Shown in pieces: positions 29,574-39,800 of a stretch of 64,000 nucleotides of DNA. The notes beneath the pieces are model-generated. The model made no database searches, was not told the origin of the DNA, and saw only the letters and a list, made by a program, of their open reading frames with translations. Each line of letters begins with the position of its first letter. The first letter of the stretch is position 1. This DNA comes from Thiogranum sp. (GTDB taxonomy: Bacteria; Pseudomonadota; Gammaproteobacteria; DSM-19610), in the NCBI GenBank assembly GCA_030148805.1, contig JASBSS010000018.1, forward strand, positions 1 to 64,000, written 5' to 3'. A program made the translations under genes and the position numbers.

Positions 29574-29954
29574 TTAAGGGGGAGTCTCGCCGGCGGGCTT
29601 GACCGAGGGTTTGGTGAGGATGAACCAGGCGCCATAGGCCATCAGCAACAGGGTGGCCAGTTTCAACCAGATCAGAACATGGGTGAAGAACAGCAGATAC
29701 GCCAGGCTGATCGCCATGGTGACCAACGCCAGCAGCTTGGCGCGTCGGGGAATGACCCGGTAGCGGTGCCAGGCCTGCAGCGGTGGACCGAAGGTGCGAT
29801 GGTGGTAGAGCCAGGCGTGGAAGCGGTCGGAACTGCGCGCGAACGCCCACAACGCCAGCAACATGAAAACCGTGGTGGGCAGTCCGGGCACCACGACGCC
29901 CACCGCTCCGAGGCCAAAAAACAGGAAACCGAGAACCAGATAAAGCGCTTTCAT
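29574..29954 (-). CDS. YbaN family (DUF454) inner-membrane protein
   Basis: 126 residues. Seen: LGFLFFGLGAVGVVVPGLPT and FMLLALWAFARSSDRFHAWL, the DUF454 hallmark, with three or four hydrophobic segments; function unknown. The start at MKALYLVLGF is supported by GAGG upstream; an in-frame extension of 13 residues looks spurious. Upstream partner of hrpB with a one-base gap. Confidence 0.88.
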   Translation of the reverse strand: MKALYLVLGFLFFGLGAVGVVVPGLPTTVFMLLALWAFARSSDRFHAWLYHHRTFGPPLQAWHRYRVIPRRAKLLALVTMAISLAYLLFFTHVLIWLKLATLLLMAYGAWFILTKPSVKPAGETPP

Positions 29955-30005
29955 TGAGCCTCGTCCACGGCGCCAGTCTAGCACAGACGCCACGACCTCC
30001 GGCGG

Positions 30006-30398
30006 CTAGCCGGTCTTCTGGTACTTCTGTTTCTCGGGGATGACGCCGCGCACCCCGCCCTTGGGGTTTTCCATGTCGCCCCGGTAGCGCGGAATCAGGT
30101 GGATATGGATATGCGGCACCGACTGCCCGGCGGCGACGCCCACGTTGACCCCGACGTTGTAGCCGTCGGGATTGAACTCGGCGTCCAGCCTTTCCTTCAT
30201 CGCATCCACCAACGACCAGATGGCGGCCTTCTCCTCGGCCGTGGCCTGAAAGTATTCGGCGACGTGCCGGCGCGGCACCACCAGACAATGCCCGGGGTTC
30301 ACGGGGTACTGATCGTAGCGCACGAAAGCCAGATCATTCTCGAGCACCGCACGGGGTTCGCGGCAAAAAGGGCAGGAGACGGCACCAGAGGAACTCAT
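30006..30398 (-). CDS. HIT family protein
   Basis: 130-residue histidine-triad nucleotide hydrolase. Seen: CPFCREPRAVLENDLAFV at the N-terminus, GHCLVVPRRHV, and the triad SVPHIHIHLIPRY (HxHxH). The start at MSSSGAVSCPFC avoids a Cys-rich upstream extension. Second HIT protein in the window, distinct from the HinT-type gene at 58587; the CPFC pair resembles zinc-binding HIT proteins. Confidence 0.92.
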   Translation of the reverse strand: MSSSGAVSCPFCREPRAVLENDLAFVRYDQYPVNPGHCLVVPRRHVAEYFQATAEEKAAIWSLVDAMKERLDAEFNPDGYNVGVNVGVAAGQSVPHIHIHLIPRYRGDMENPKGGVRGVIPEKQKYQKTG

Positions 30399-30475
30399 AG
30401 CAAGGCATCCACAGCAACAGAAAAACACCAGACAGTTTAGCGCGACTGCGCCGCCGCTGGCCAATCAGGCGGCCG

Positions 30476-30949
30476 CTAGCCCCGTGCCCCCAGCGGCAAG
30501 GCGGTCTTGTCCACCACATGCCGCAAGACAAAACTGGTATGCACGCCGGTCACCCCTTCGATGCGGGTGATTTTCTCGAGCAGCAATGCCTGATAGGCGT
30601 CCATGTCCTTCACCGCCACCTTGAGCTGATAGTCGGCGTCCTGCCCGGTAATCAGCAGACATTCCAGAATCTCGGGCAGTTGCGCGATGCGCTGTTCAAA
30701 TTTCTCGAAGCGCTCCGGCGTGTGCCGGTCCATGCTGATATGCACCAGCGCGAACAGGGAGAGGCCGAGTTTTTTCGCGTCCAAGCGCGCGTGATAACCG
30801 GCTATCAAGCCGGCTTGCTCGAGCGCGCGCAGGCGGCGCAGGCACGGTGATGGCGACAGCCCGACCCGATCGGCGAGATCCTGGTTGCTGATGCGACCCT
30901 GCGTTTGCAGCACTCCCAGGATCGCGTAGTCGTGGCTGTCCAGTTTCAT
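30476..30949 (-). CDS. Lrp/AsnC family transcriptional regulator
   Basis: 157 residues from the second of two ATGs (the first, at 30955, adds two residues); GAGGT is better spaced for the second. Seen: N-terminal helix-turn-helix GRISNQDLADRVGLSPSPC followed by LRRLRALEQAGLI, then the RAM ligand-binding domain (ILECLLITGQDADYQLKVAV). Divergent from leuA across an AT-rich region with palindromic sites, so it probably autoregulates and controls leuA in response to an amino acid, leucine being the obvious candidate. Confidence 0.93.
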   Translation of the reverse strand: MKLDSHDYAILGVLQTQGRISNQDLADRVGLSPSPCLRRLRALEQAGLIAGYHARLDAKKLGLSLFALVHISMDRHTPERFEKFEQRIAQLPEILECLLITGQDADYQLKVAVKDMDAYQALLLEKITRIEGVTGVHTSFVLRHVVDKTALPLGARG

Positions 30950-30964
30950 CGTCATCGACCTCTA

Positions 30965-31050
30965 TGAAATATTATTTCATATAGTATTATTTTTTTGAAA
31001 TAATATTTCAATTTAATCGAACATAAAGCATACTTTGCAAGATAATTTCA
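30965..31050. promoter_or_regulatory. Lrp-type operator array between regulator and leuA
   Basis: Two perfect 15-bp palindromes, TGAAATATTATTTCA (30965-30979) and TGAAATAATATTTCA (30996-31010), whose centres are 31 bp apart, about three helical turns. A degraded third copy TGCAAGATAATTTCA (31036-31050) lies 40 bp further. Lrp/AsnC proteins bind such phased palindromes cooperatively. The first site is just upstream of the regulator's RBS, and the set covers the leuA promoter region, so dual control is inferred. The tract is about 85% A+T, unlike its surroundings. Confidence 0.8.
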
Positions 31051-31110
31051 TTGTCTTTGGCTTAATATTCCCACTGTTTCCCGCAACAGCAACAGGCCCG
31101 AGGCAATCCC

Positions 31111-32802
31111 ATGATCCACGCCCCATCCGAAAAATACGCCGCTTTTGAACCTATCGACTTGCCGGATCGCCAGTGGCCCCAGCGCCGTATCACGGCCCCT
31201 CCGATCTGGCTGAGCACCGATTTGCGCGACGGCAACCAGGCGCTGATCGAACCGATGTCGCTCGACCAGAAGCTGAAATTCTTCCGCCTGCTGACCAGGA
31301 TCGGGCTGAAGGAGATCGAAGTGGCCTTTCCCAGCGCGTCGCAGACGGATTTCGCCTTCGTGCGCCACCTGATCGATAACCAGCTGATCCCGGAGGACGT
31401 GACCATCGGCGTGCTGACACCGGCGCGGGACGATCTGATCAGACGCACCATCGCCTCAGTGGAGGGCGCGCCGCGCGCGATCGTGCATCTGTATCTGCCG
31501 CTCGCGCCCAGTTTCCGTCGCCTCGTGTTCACTGCCGACAAGCCGCAGATGAAAGCCGTCGCGCTTTCGGGTGCCCGGCTTATCAAGACCTTGACCGACG
31601 CGCGGCCGCAGACCAACTGGGTGTTTCAATTCTCGCCGGAGACTTTCTCGGCCATGGAGCTGGACTATGCCCGGGAGGTCTGCGACGCGGTCTCCGCTCT
31701 CTGGGAGCCGTCGCGGGAGAAGAAAATGATTGTCAATCTGCCCGCCACGGTGGAAATGTCCACACCAAACTGTTTTGCCGATCAGGTGGAATGGATGAGC
31801 CGCCACCTGCAACGGCGCGAGGGCATCACCTTGAGCGTGCATCCGCACAATGACCGGGGCACCGCGGTCGCCGCCGCCGAGCTCGCCGTCATGGCCGGGG
31901 CCGACCGGGTGGAAGGCTGTCTGTTCGGCAACGGGGAAAGAACCGGCAATGTGGATTTAGTCACACTCGCCCTGAATCTCTATACCCAGGGCATTCATCC
32001 GGGCATCGATCTGTCCGATATCGACCAGGTGCGGCAAGTGGTCGAACAGTGCAACCGGCTGCCGATCCACCCGCGCCACCCTTACGCCGGGGACCTGGTC
32101 TACACCGCGTTTTCCGGGTCGCACCAGGACGCGATCAAAAAAGGCTTTGCCGCCCAACAAAGCGACCGTCCCTGGGAGGTCCCCTATCTGCCGATCGATC
32201 CGGCCGACCTCAAGCGCAGCTACGATGCGGTCATCCGCGTCAACAGTCAGTCCGGCAAAGGCGGTGTGAGCTATCTGCTCCAGCAGGAGTACGGCCTGGA
32301 TCTGCCGCGCCGGTTGCAGATCGAGTTCAGTCGCCTCATCAAGCGCGCCACCGACGCCAGCGGGAAGGAAATCGACGCCGCGGGCATCTATGCCCTGTTA
32401 CGGCGCGAATACCTGGAACGTAGCTCCCCCTATCGCTATATCAGCCACAGCTTGTCCGAAGGAGACGCGGCGGGCGTTGGCGGCGTCACGGTGCGTGCGC
32501 AGATCAGCCATGACGGCACCGCCCACTCGGTGTCTGGCAGCGGCAACGGCCCGCTCGATGCCTTCCTCCAGGCGCTCGCCGTGCCGGCGGAAGTGGTCGA
32601 CTACCACGAACACGCCATCGGCCGCGGCGCGAGCGCCGAGGCAGCCTGTTATATCGAAATGAAAGTCGCCGGCCTGCCCCCTTTGCATGGGATTGGCGTG
32701 GACAGGAATATCGTCGCCGCGGCGATCAAGGCCCTGCTGTGCGGCCTGAACCGCGCCGCCGATCAGCAGCGTGGCGCACCGGCGCTGGCGAGTGCCGTTT
32801 GA
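31111..32802 (+). CDS. leuA: 2-isopropylmalate synthase (LeuA type 2)
   Basis: 563-residue enzyme condensing acetyl-CoA with 2-ketoisovalerate, the first step of leucine synthesis. Seen: [16 protein letters not shown] (metal/substrate loop), [20 protein letters not shown] with the HPHND metal ligands, [19 protein letters not shown], then the C-terminal regulatory domain ([12 protein letters not shown]). The N-terminus and the ~560-residue length are those of the type found in actinobacteria and yeast rather than the E. coli ~520-residue form. GAGG upstream of the ATG. No leuBCD nearby. Confidence 0.95.
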   Translation: MIHAPSEKYAAFEPIDLPDRQWPQRRITAPPIWLSTDLRDGNQALIEPMSLDQKLKFFRLLTRIGLKEIEVAFPSASQTDFAFVRHLIDNQLIPEDVTIGVLTPARDDLIRRTIASVEGAPRAIVHLYLPLAPSFRRLVFTADKPQMKAVALSGARLIKTLTDARPQTNWVFQFSPETFSAMELDYAREVCDAVSALWEPSREKKMIVNLPATVEMSTPNCFADQVEWMSRHLQRREGITLSVHPHNDRGTAVAAAELAVMAGADRVEGCLFGNGERTGNVDLVTLALNLYTQGIHPGIDLSDIDQVRQVVEQCNRLPIHPRHPYAGDLVYTAFSGSHQDAIKKGFAAQQSDRPWEVPYLPIDPADLKRSYDAVIRVNSQSGKGGVSYLLQQEYGLDLPRRLQIEFSRLIKRATDASGKEIDAAGIYALLRREYLERSSPYRYISHSLSEGDAAGVGGVTVRAQISHDGTAHSVSGSGNGPLDAFLQALAVPAEVVDYHEHAIGRGASAEAACYIEMKVAGLPPLHGIGVDRNIVAAAIKALLCGLNRAADQQRGAPALASAV

Positions 32803-33004
32803 GACTCGCGCCCGGCCCCCCGCCGGGGTCCCGGGCGCCCCGCCTCTATTCCCTTCAAGTATCCCGACACCCGGCCGATCTTCCACCTAGCGTTTACTCT
32901 GGCAGATGCCCCTTGTCTGTCATCCGGTCACCGTCAGCGGCCAGTCGCAGCACCGAAAGCGAGCAGTTCCCGTCGACGTACTGAGTAATCAAAGGAGATG
33001 GATT

Positions 33005-33895
33005 GTGAAGAGAATCACCTGGGTACTACCGCTGTTGGCGCTTGTGCTGCTCCCGCTCGAACCCCTCATCGCGGCCGAATCGGTCACCCTGCGCTGGGTC
33101 GGTTGCGGAATTTCCAAAAAAGCCTATATGACTTCGCTGGCCAAAGCCTACACCGCCAAGACCGGTGTCAAGATCGACATCCAGGGTGGCGGCGCGACGC
33201 GTGGCATCCGCGAGGTGGCCGCGGACACGGCCGATATCGGTGGCAGTTGTCGTCGTTTCATGTGGGGCGCCAGCGAGGAACGCGGCGTGACCATGATCCC
33301 GGTGGCCTGGGACGCGCTGGTGGTGATCGTGAACAAGGACAACCCGATCGACAACATCAGCATCGACGATCTGCGCAAGATCTATCTCGGCGAGATCACC
33401 AACTGGAAGGAAGTCGGTGGCGCCGACCAGCCGATCAAGCTGTTCGCGCGCAAAGGGAAAATCTCGGGGGTCGGACGCACCGCGCGCAAACTGCTGTTCG
33501 ACAACTACGATCAGGAGTTCGCGGCCACCGAATTGTTTCCCTCCAGTGGCCCCCTGGAACAGGGGATCGAAACCGACGTCGCCGCCGTCGGCATCACCGG
33601 CGTGAGCAGCGCGCGCAAACGCAACGTCAAGATCCTCGACCTGAACGACAAGTCGCCCAGTTACGAGAATGTGAAAACCGGTAACTATCTGCTCTACCGC
33701 CCGCTCTACCTGGCCTACAACAAAGACAATCCGAACGCGGAGATCATCAAGGACTTCATCCGCTTCACCGACACTCCGGAAGGACGCGAAGTGATCCGCT
33801 CCAACGGCACGGTACCTTATCTGGAAGGGCTCAACCTGCTGAAGAAAAAATTGCAGGAATCGCGTCAGGCGCAACGCAACAACGGGCTGCAATAA
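33005..33895 (+). CDS. periplasmic substrate-binding protein (PstS-like), orphan
   Basis: 296 residues from a GTG preceded by GGAG at 32994-32997; an ATG at 32998 is out of frame. Signal peptide MKRITWVLPLLALVLLPL to about residue 23. PBP-like domain with LRWVGCGISKKAYMTSLAKA, GGGATRGIREVAADTADIGG and a Pst-type IYLGEITNWKEVGG. No ABC permease or ATPase gene is adjacent, so it is an orphan binding protein, perhaps for phosphate or another oxyanion. A single CTGTCAT half-site upstream is not enough to call a Pho box. Confidence 0.85.
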   Translation: MKRITWVLPLLALVLLPLEPLIAAESVTLRWVGCGISKKAYMTSLAKAYTAKTGVKIDIQGGGATRGIREVAADTADIGGSCRRFMWGASEERGVTMIPVAWDALVVIVNKDNPIDNISIDDLRKIYLGEITNWKEVGGADQPIKLFARKGKISGVGRTARKLLFDNYDQEFAATELFPSSGPLEQGIETDVAAVGITGVSSARKRNVKILDLNDKSPSYENVKTGNYLLYRPLYLAYNKDNPNAEIIKDFIRFTDTPEGREVIRSNGTVPYLEGLNLLKKKLQESRQAQRNNGLQ

Positions 33896-33922
33896 GCCAC
33901 CGAGGGGTGTCGCGGTTTGACG

Positions 33923-35383
33923 TCACCCTTTGCCGAACAACGAGCCGAGCAGCCCGCGGGCGATACGTCGTCCGATCTGGCTGCCCACGCTGCGCAATGC
34001 GCTTTTGGTAAAGGCCTCGAACGCCGATTGCCGCGAGCGGCCGCGGGTACGGGAAGCGGGCGCAGCGGCGGCCTGCTCCTGCGCCGCCTCGCTGGCGGCG
34101 ACCTGGGCGCGCTTTTGCAGCAGTTCGTAAGCGGACTCCCGGTCGACCGGCTGCTCATAACGGCCCTTGAACGGCGAACGCGCCATTTGTTCCTTGCGTT
34201 GTTGTGGGTCCAGCGGGCCGATCTGTGACAGGGGTGGGTGGACCAGCGCGCGGGCGACCGGTGACGGCCGTCCCTTGGCGTCGAGAAAAGACACCAGCGC
34301 TTCGCCGACCCCCAGTTCCGTGATCACCTGCGCGGTATCCAGCGACGGATTGGGTCGGAAGGTCTGCGCGGCGACGCGCACCGCCTTCTGGTCCCGCGGG
34401 GTGAATGCCCGCAGGGCGTGCTGCACCCGGTTTCCCAGCTGACCGAGCACCGAGTCCGGCAAATCGGCCGGATTCTGGGTGACAAAATAAATTCCGATGC
34501 CTTTGGAACGGATCAGCCGGACCACCTGTTCGATTTTCTCGATCAGCGCCTCGTTGGCGTCGTCGAACAGCAGGTGCGCCTCGTCGAAAAAGAACACCAG
34601 TCGCGGCTTGTCGGGGTCGCCCACCTCGGGCAGGTTCTCGAACAACTCGGCGATCAGCCACAGCAGGAACATGGCGTAAAGTCGCGGCTCGCGCATCAAG
34701 CGGGTGGCATCCAGAATACTGATCACGCCATTGCCGGAGAAATCCACCTGCATGAGGTCGCTGAGGCTGACCGCCGGTTCGCCGAAAAACTCGGCGCCGC
34801 CCTGGTCCTCCAACATCAGCAGTCGGCGCTGAATGGCGTCGATGCTGGCAGCGGCCAGATTGCCGTAGTCACGGCTCAGCTCGCCGCGGTTTTCGCGTAT
34901 CCAGACGAGCAGACTGCGCAGATCCTTCATATCCAGCAACAGCAAACCCTGATCGTCGGCCAGCCGGAAGGCGGCGTACAGGACGCCGGTCTGGGTGTCG
35001 TTCAATCCCAACAGGGAGGCCAACAGCAACGGCCCCATATCCGAAATCGTGGTCCGCATCGGGTGGCCCTGCTGACCGTAGAGATCCCAGAACACGACGG
35101 GAAAGGGGCGGTTGGCGTAATCGTGCAGACCGAGTTGCTCGATACGCGCTTGGATTTTTTCGTTTACGGTCCCGGCGGTGGCCAGCCCCGACAGATCGCC
35201 CTTGACGTCGGCGAGAAACACCGGCACTCCGAGGGCGGAAAAGCGTTCCGCCAGCACCTGTAAGGTGACGGTTTTCCCCGTTCCGGTGGCCCCCGCCACC
35301 AGACCGTGACGGTTCGCCATGCGCGTCAACAGGCCCAACCCATCCTCGCCGGCGCCGGCGATTTTCACCCAGCCTTCACCCAC
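33923..35383 (-). CDS. HerA-like ATPase (DUF853 family, YjgR)
   Basis: 486 residues. Seen: Walker [31 protein letters not shown], Walker [17 protein letters not shown], arginine-rich [20 protein letters not shown]. Family members are HerA/FtsK-type ATPases of unproven cellular role. The C-terminal 70 residues are Ala/Arg-rich. It converges on the binding-protein gene and is divergent from the FG-GAP gene. Confidence 0.92.
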   Translation of the reverse strand: MGEGWVKIAGAGEDGLGLLTRMANRHGLVAGATGTGKTVTLQVLAERFSALGVPVFLADVKGDLSGLATAGTVNEKIQARIEQLGLHDYANRPFPVVFWDLYGQQGHPMRTTISDMGPLLLASLLGLNDTQTGVLYAAFRLADDQGLLLLDMKDLRSLLVWIRENRGELSRDYGNLAAASIDAIQRRLLMLEDQGGAEFFGEPAVSLSDLMQVDFSGNGVISILDATRLMREPRLYAMFLLWLIAELFENLPEVGDPDKPRLVFFFDEAHLLFDDANEALIEKIEQVVRLIRSKGIGIYFVTQNPADLPDSVLGQLGNRVQHALRAFTPRDQKAVRVAAQTFRPNPSLDTAQVITELGVGEALVSFLDAKGRPSPVARALVHPPLSQIGPLDPQQRKEQMARSPFKGRYEQPVDRESAYELLQKRAQVAASEAAQEQAAAAPASRTRGRSRQSAFEAFTKSALRSVGSQIGRRIARGLLGSLFGKG

Positions 35384-35477
35384 TCTGACCTCCCTCGCGT
35401 TAATTAAGCGTTATAATCGACAGCAAGCAAATTCACCCCGGCCGGGCAGGCCGGGCATCCCGAGGCGGCGCCTGGCA

Positions 35478-36839
35478 ATGAAAATCCCGTACTTCCTCTC
35501 GAGTATCGCCATCCTATACCTGTTGCTTACGGGATCCCAGTGCACGGAAGTCACCGAATCCAGCCAGGTGGCCTCGGCGCAGAAGGTCTCGGCGCAGAAA
35601 GGCAACTTCAACGGCGGCCTCAACGACGGCGACAACTGGGGCGCGGCGCTGAGCAATATCGGCGATCTCGAAGGCGACGGCGTCATCGATCTGGCCGTCG
35701 GCGCGCCCGGCGACGATGACAACGGCGACAACCGCGGCGCGGTGTGGATCCTGTTTCTCAATGCCGACGGCAGCGTCGACATCTCGAGCAAGATCGCCGA
35801 CAACACTGGCGGTTTCAGCGGCAACCTGGACGACAACGATCGTTTCGGCAGCGCCCTGGCCGGCATCGGCGATCTCAACGGCGACGGCGCGCGGGACCTG
35901 GCGGTGGGCGCCCCCATGGACGATGACGGCGGGGACGATCGCGGTGCGCTCTGGATACTGTTTCTCGATGCCAACGGCAAGGTCACGGCCAGCAGCAAAA
36001 TCTCCCATCAACGCGGCGGACTGCCGAGCAAACTCGACGACGGCGACCAGTTCGGCGCGGCGGTGGCCGACCTGGGCGATCTGGACGGCGACGGCGTGCG
36101 CGATCTGGCGGTGGGCGCTCCCCTCAGGCAGCAAAACGCGGCGGCCAAGGGCAGCGTGTGGATTTTGTTCATGAACACCAACGGGACGGTGCGCGCGGCC
36201 AACGAAATCGGCGATGGCGAGGGCAAATTCAAGGATAGCCTGAACGCCGACGACCGCTTCGGCGCCGCCGTGGCCGGCCTGGGCGATCTGGACGGCGACG
36301 GCATCCCCGATCTGGCCGTGGGCGCGCCGCAACACGACGCCGGCGGCGCCAACCGGGGCGCGCTCTGGATACTGTTCATGAATCGCGACGGCACGGTCAA
36401 AGACCAGCGCATGATCGCCCAAAGCGAAGGCGGTTTTTCCGGCCGGCTGAGCGACAACGACCGCTTCGGCAGCGCGCTGAGCCGCAGCGGGGATCTCGAC
36501 GGCGACGGGGTGCGCGATCTTGCCGTCGGCGCACCGATGAGTGACGACGGCGCCACCGACAGTGGCGCGATCTGGCTGCTTTTCCTGAAGCCCAACGGCA
36601 AGGTCAAGGGCGAAGCGAAGATTTCGCAACGCGACGGCAAATTCAAGGAGAACCTCAACGGCGGCGACAACTTCGGCGCCGCCCTGGCCGAGCTGGGCAA
36701 TCTCAACAATGACCGCAGTGACGATATCGCCGTCGGCGCGCCGTTCGACGACGACGACCAGAGCGACGCCGGCGCGATCTACCTGTTGTTCATGGAACGC
36801 ACCCGCGACGAAAAGCGGGTGAGCCTCTTCTCCAACTGA
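35478..36839 (+). CDS. secreted FG-GAP (integrin-type) beta-propeller protein
   Basis: 453 residues. Hydrophobic signal sequence MKIPYFLSSIAILYLLLTGS followed by QC; the lipobox is non-canonical (Gln before Cys), so a lipoprotein is possible but not assured. The rest is six FG-GAP repeats with Asp-rich Ca-binding loops such as GDLDGDGVRDLAVGAP and alternating GALWILFL strands, starting at residues 54, 123, 192, 261, 330 and 399. It probably forms an exported, calcium-stabilised propeller; ligand unknown. Stop lies 3 bases from the convergent RND gene's stop. Confidence 0.9.
   Translation: MKIPYFLSSIAILYLLLTGSQCTEVTESSQVASAQKVSAQKGNFNGGLNDGDNWGAALSNIGDLEGDGVIDLAVGAPGDDDNGDNRGAVWILFLNADGSVDISSKIADNTGGFSGNLDDNDRFGSALAGIGDLNGDGARDLAVGAPMDDDGGDDRGALWILFLDANGKVTASSKISHQRGGLPSKLDDGDQFGAAVADLGDLDGDGVRDLAVGAPLRQQNAAAKGSVWILFMNTNGTVRAANEIGDGEGKFKDSLNADDRFGAAVAGLGDLDGDGIPDLAVGAPQHDAGGANRGALWILFMNRDGTVKDQRMIAQSEGGFSGRLSDNDRFGSALSRSGDLDGDGVRDLAVGAPMSDDGATDSGAIWLLFLKPNGKVKGEAKISQRDGKFKENLNGGDNFGAALAELGNLNNDRSDDIAVGAPFDDDDQSDAGAIYLLFMERTRDEKRVSLFSN
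35637..36839 (+). repeat. six tandem 207-bp coding repeats (FG-GAP)
   Basis: Equivalent W/F-G-(A/S)-A codons begin at 35637, 35844, 36051, 36258, 36465 and 36672, each exactly 207 bp (69 codons) apart; the last unit is shortened. The units have diverged in sequence but have no insertion or deletion relative to each other, pointing to strict length constraint or fairly recent amplification. Confidence 0.92.
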
Positions 36840-36842
36840 GTC

Positions 36843-39800
36843 CTAGGCCGGGTTTCCTTCGGGATCCCGTGACGCGGCCGCCGACCGCGCGCGGCGGTGA
36901 TCCCGGCCGAGCAGCAGGTAGACTGCCGGGACCACGAACAGGGTGAACAGGGTACCGATGCCCAGGCCGGTGGCGATGGTCAGGCCGATGTGGAAACGAC
37001 TCACCGCCCCCGGACCGGTCGCCAGCAACAGCGGCACCATGGCGACGATCATCGACACGGTCGTCATCAGAATGGGGCGCAGGCGAATCGCGGCGGCACG
37101 CTCGACGGCGGCGCGTTTATCCAGTCCTTCGGTCAACTGCAGCTGGTTGGCAAATTCCACGATCAGGATCCCGTTCTTGGCGATCAGCCCGATCAGCGTG
37201 ATCAGTCCCACCTGGGTATAGATGTTGACGGTGGCGAATCCCAGGGTGATGAACGCCAGCGCGCCGGCAATCGACATCGGCACGGAAACGAGGATGGTCA
37301 ACGGGTCGCGCCAGCTTTCGAACTGTGCCGCCAGCACCAGATAGATCACCAGGATCGACAGGAAGAAGGTCACCACCAGCGCACTGCCCTGCTGCGCGAA
37401 CTGCCGCGACTGACCGGAAAAATCCCAGGTGTAGCCGCGTGGAAACAGCTCCCGCGCCGTGTTTTCCAGGTAACCCAGCGCATCCCCGAGGCTGACACCC
37501 GGCGCCATCACACCCTGGAGCGTCAAGGCGTTCAACTGCTGGAACTGAGTGCGTTGGTTCGGCTCGACACTGTCTTTGAAGTGGACGAACGACTCCAGCG
37601 GAACCAGCGCGGGGCCGTTGGCGGCGCGCGCGGCGTCGGCCGCCGCCGGCGTCAGCCGGATCAGGTCGCCCGAACCGGGACGGATATAGTAATTCTTCAG
37701 CGCCTCGGGCTGGAGGCGGAACTCGCGATCCACCTGCGCGATGACCCGATAGCTGCGGCCTTCCAGGCTGAAGCGATTGATGTAATTGCCGCCCAGCAAG
37801 GTCGCCAGATTGCGACCGATATCGGCCATGCTGATGCCCAGATCGCCGGCGCGGTCGCGGTCGATCTCCAGCGTCGTGCGCGGCCGGGAATACTGCAGAT
37901 CCTTCATCAGGAACATGAACCGACCGCTAGCCATGGCCTTGCCGAGCAACTGATCGGCCACGTCGTTGAGATCCCGGTAATCGGCGTCGGCGGTGATGAC
38001 GAACTGGACGGGAAGGCCGCCGCCGGATCCGGGCAGGCTCGGACGGGGGAAGACGGCGGTCTGGAACCCGGCGATATTGGCCAGCTTGGCCTGAATTTCC
38101 GGTTGCACGTCCATTTGCGAACGCGCGCGCTTGGACGGCTGTTCCATTTTGAAACCGCCGAAGGTGGTAGTGGGCTCGCCCCGCCCCAACAGGAAGAAGC
38201 TTTCGTGATACTCCGGCACGCTGGTGAACGCCGCCTGAATCTGGCGGGTGTAGGCCTCGTTGTAGTCCAGCGTCGCCGTCTGCGGCGCGGTGGCCTGGAA
38301 GAACAGGATGCTCTGGTCCTCCACCGGCGCCAGCTCGTGCTTGCTGGAGACGAACATGAAAAAGATCGATACCAGCACCACCGTCGCGAACACCAGCGTC
38401 ACCGGCAACGCATCCAGGGTCCCGTGCAAGCGCCGCTGATAGGCGACCGACAGGCGTTCGAAGCGCCCCTCCACCCATTGCTCGAACCGGCCTTGCTGGC
38501 CATGCGGCTTGAGCACCCGCGAGGCGAGCATGGGCGAGAGCGTCAACGCCACCACCCCCGAGATCAGCACCGCGCCGGCCAAGGCGAAAGCGAACTCGGT
38601 GAACAGCGTGCCCACCAAGCCGCCCATGAAACCGATCGGCGCGTAAACCGCGATCAGGGTGGTGGTCATGGCAATGACCGGTAGGGCCAGTTCGCGCGCG
38701 CCGATCAGCGCCGCCTGCATCCGGCTCTGGCCGGCCTCGATATGGCGGTGCACGTTTTCAACGATGATGATGGCATCGTCCACCACCAGGCCGATGGCTA
38801 GCACCATCGCCAGCAGGGTCAGCAGGTTGATGGAAAAACCCATCAACAGCATCAGAAAAGCGCCACCGACCAACGACAGCGGCACCGCCACGGCCGGAAT
38901 CAGCGCGGCGCGCACCGAACCCAGCGACAGATAGACCACCACCAGCACGATGCCGACCGCTTCCAGCAGCGTGCTGAACACCTCGTCGATGGAGTCCTCG
39001 ATGAACACGCTGGCGTCGTAGGGAATATGCACCTGCAAGCCCTCGGGCAGCTGGGAGCGAATATCCGGTATCAGCGCGCGCACCCGCTTGGCCACCTCCA
39101 GCGGATTGGCGCCGGGTGCCTGCTTGATGCCGACGAAAATCGCCGGCTTGCCCTTGTACCAACTGGTGGAATCGTAATCCTCGGCACCCAGTTCCGGGCG
39201 GGAGATATCGGCCAGCCGCACCAGGGTACCGTCGGTGGAGCTGACCACCAGATTACGGAAATCCTCCACCGTGGCCAGATCCGTGGTCGCGCTCAGGGTG
39301 ATGGCCGTGTAGGCGCCCTTGGTTTCGCCGATACCGGCCAGATAATTGTTGGCCTGCAGCACCGCGCGCACGTCGTTGGCGGTGACGCCGAGCGCGGCCA
39401 TGCGCTGCGGATCGAGCCAGATGCGCATGGCGAAAGTCTTGTTGCCGATCAGCTCGGCCTTGGCCACGCCCGGCACCGCCTGCAGTTTCGGTTGCGCCAC
39501 CCGCAACAGATAGTCGGTGATCTGCGACGGCTTCATGCTGTCGCTGTAGAAAGCGAGATACATCAGGGCGGTGGTCTCGCCGGTGGTCGAATCGATCACC
39601 GGGTCTTCGGCTTCCGCCGGCAATACATTTCGCTGACTGGCGACCTTGGCCTGGATCTCGGCAACGGCGGCATTGGAATCGTAATTGAGTTCCATGTGCG
39701 CCTCGATGGTCGAGCGCCCCTGGGTGGAGCGCGCGAACAGATAATCGATGCCGTCGGCCTCGGCGATCGCCTGCTGCAACGGCGTGGTGATGAAGCCCTT

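Noticed and set aside
32905-32945. Possible Pho box upstream of the PstS-like gene
   Set aside because: Only one CTGTCAT half-site (with a poorly matching neighbour TCACCGT) was found; a PhoB box needs two such repeats in register.
36897-38684. 595-codon plus-strand frame inside the RND permease
   Set aside because: Gln/His/Arg/Asp-rich composition typical of antisense frames in GC-rich genes; the permease is unambiguous on the minus strand.
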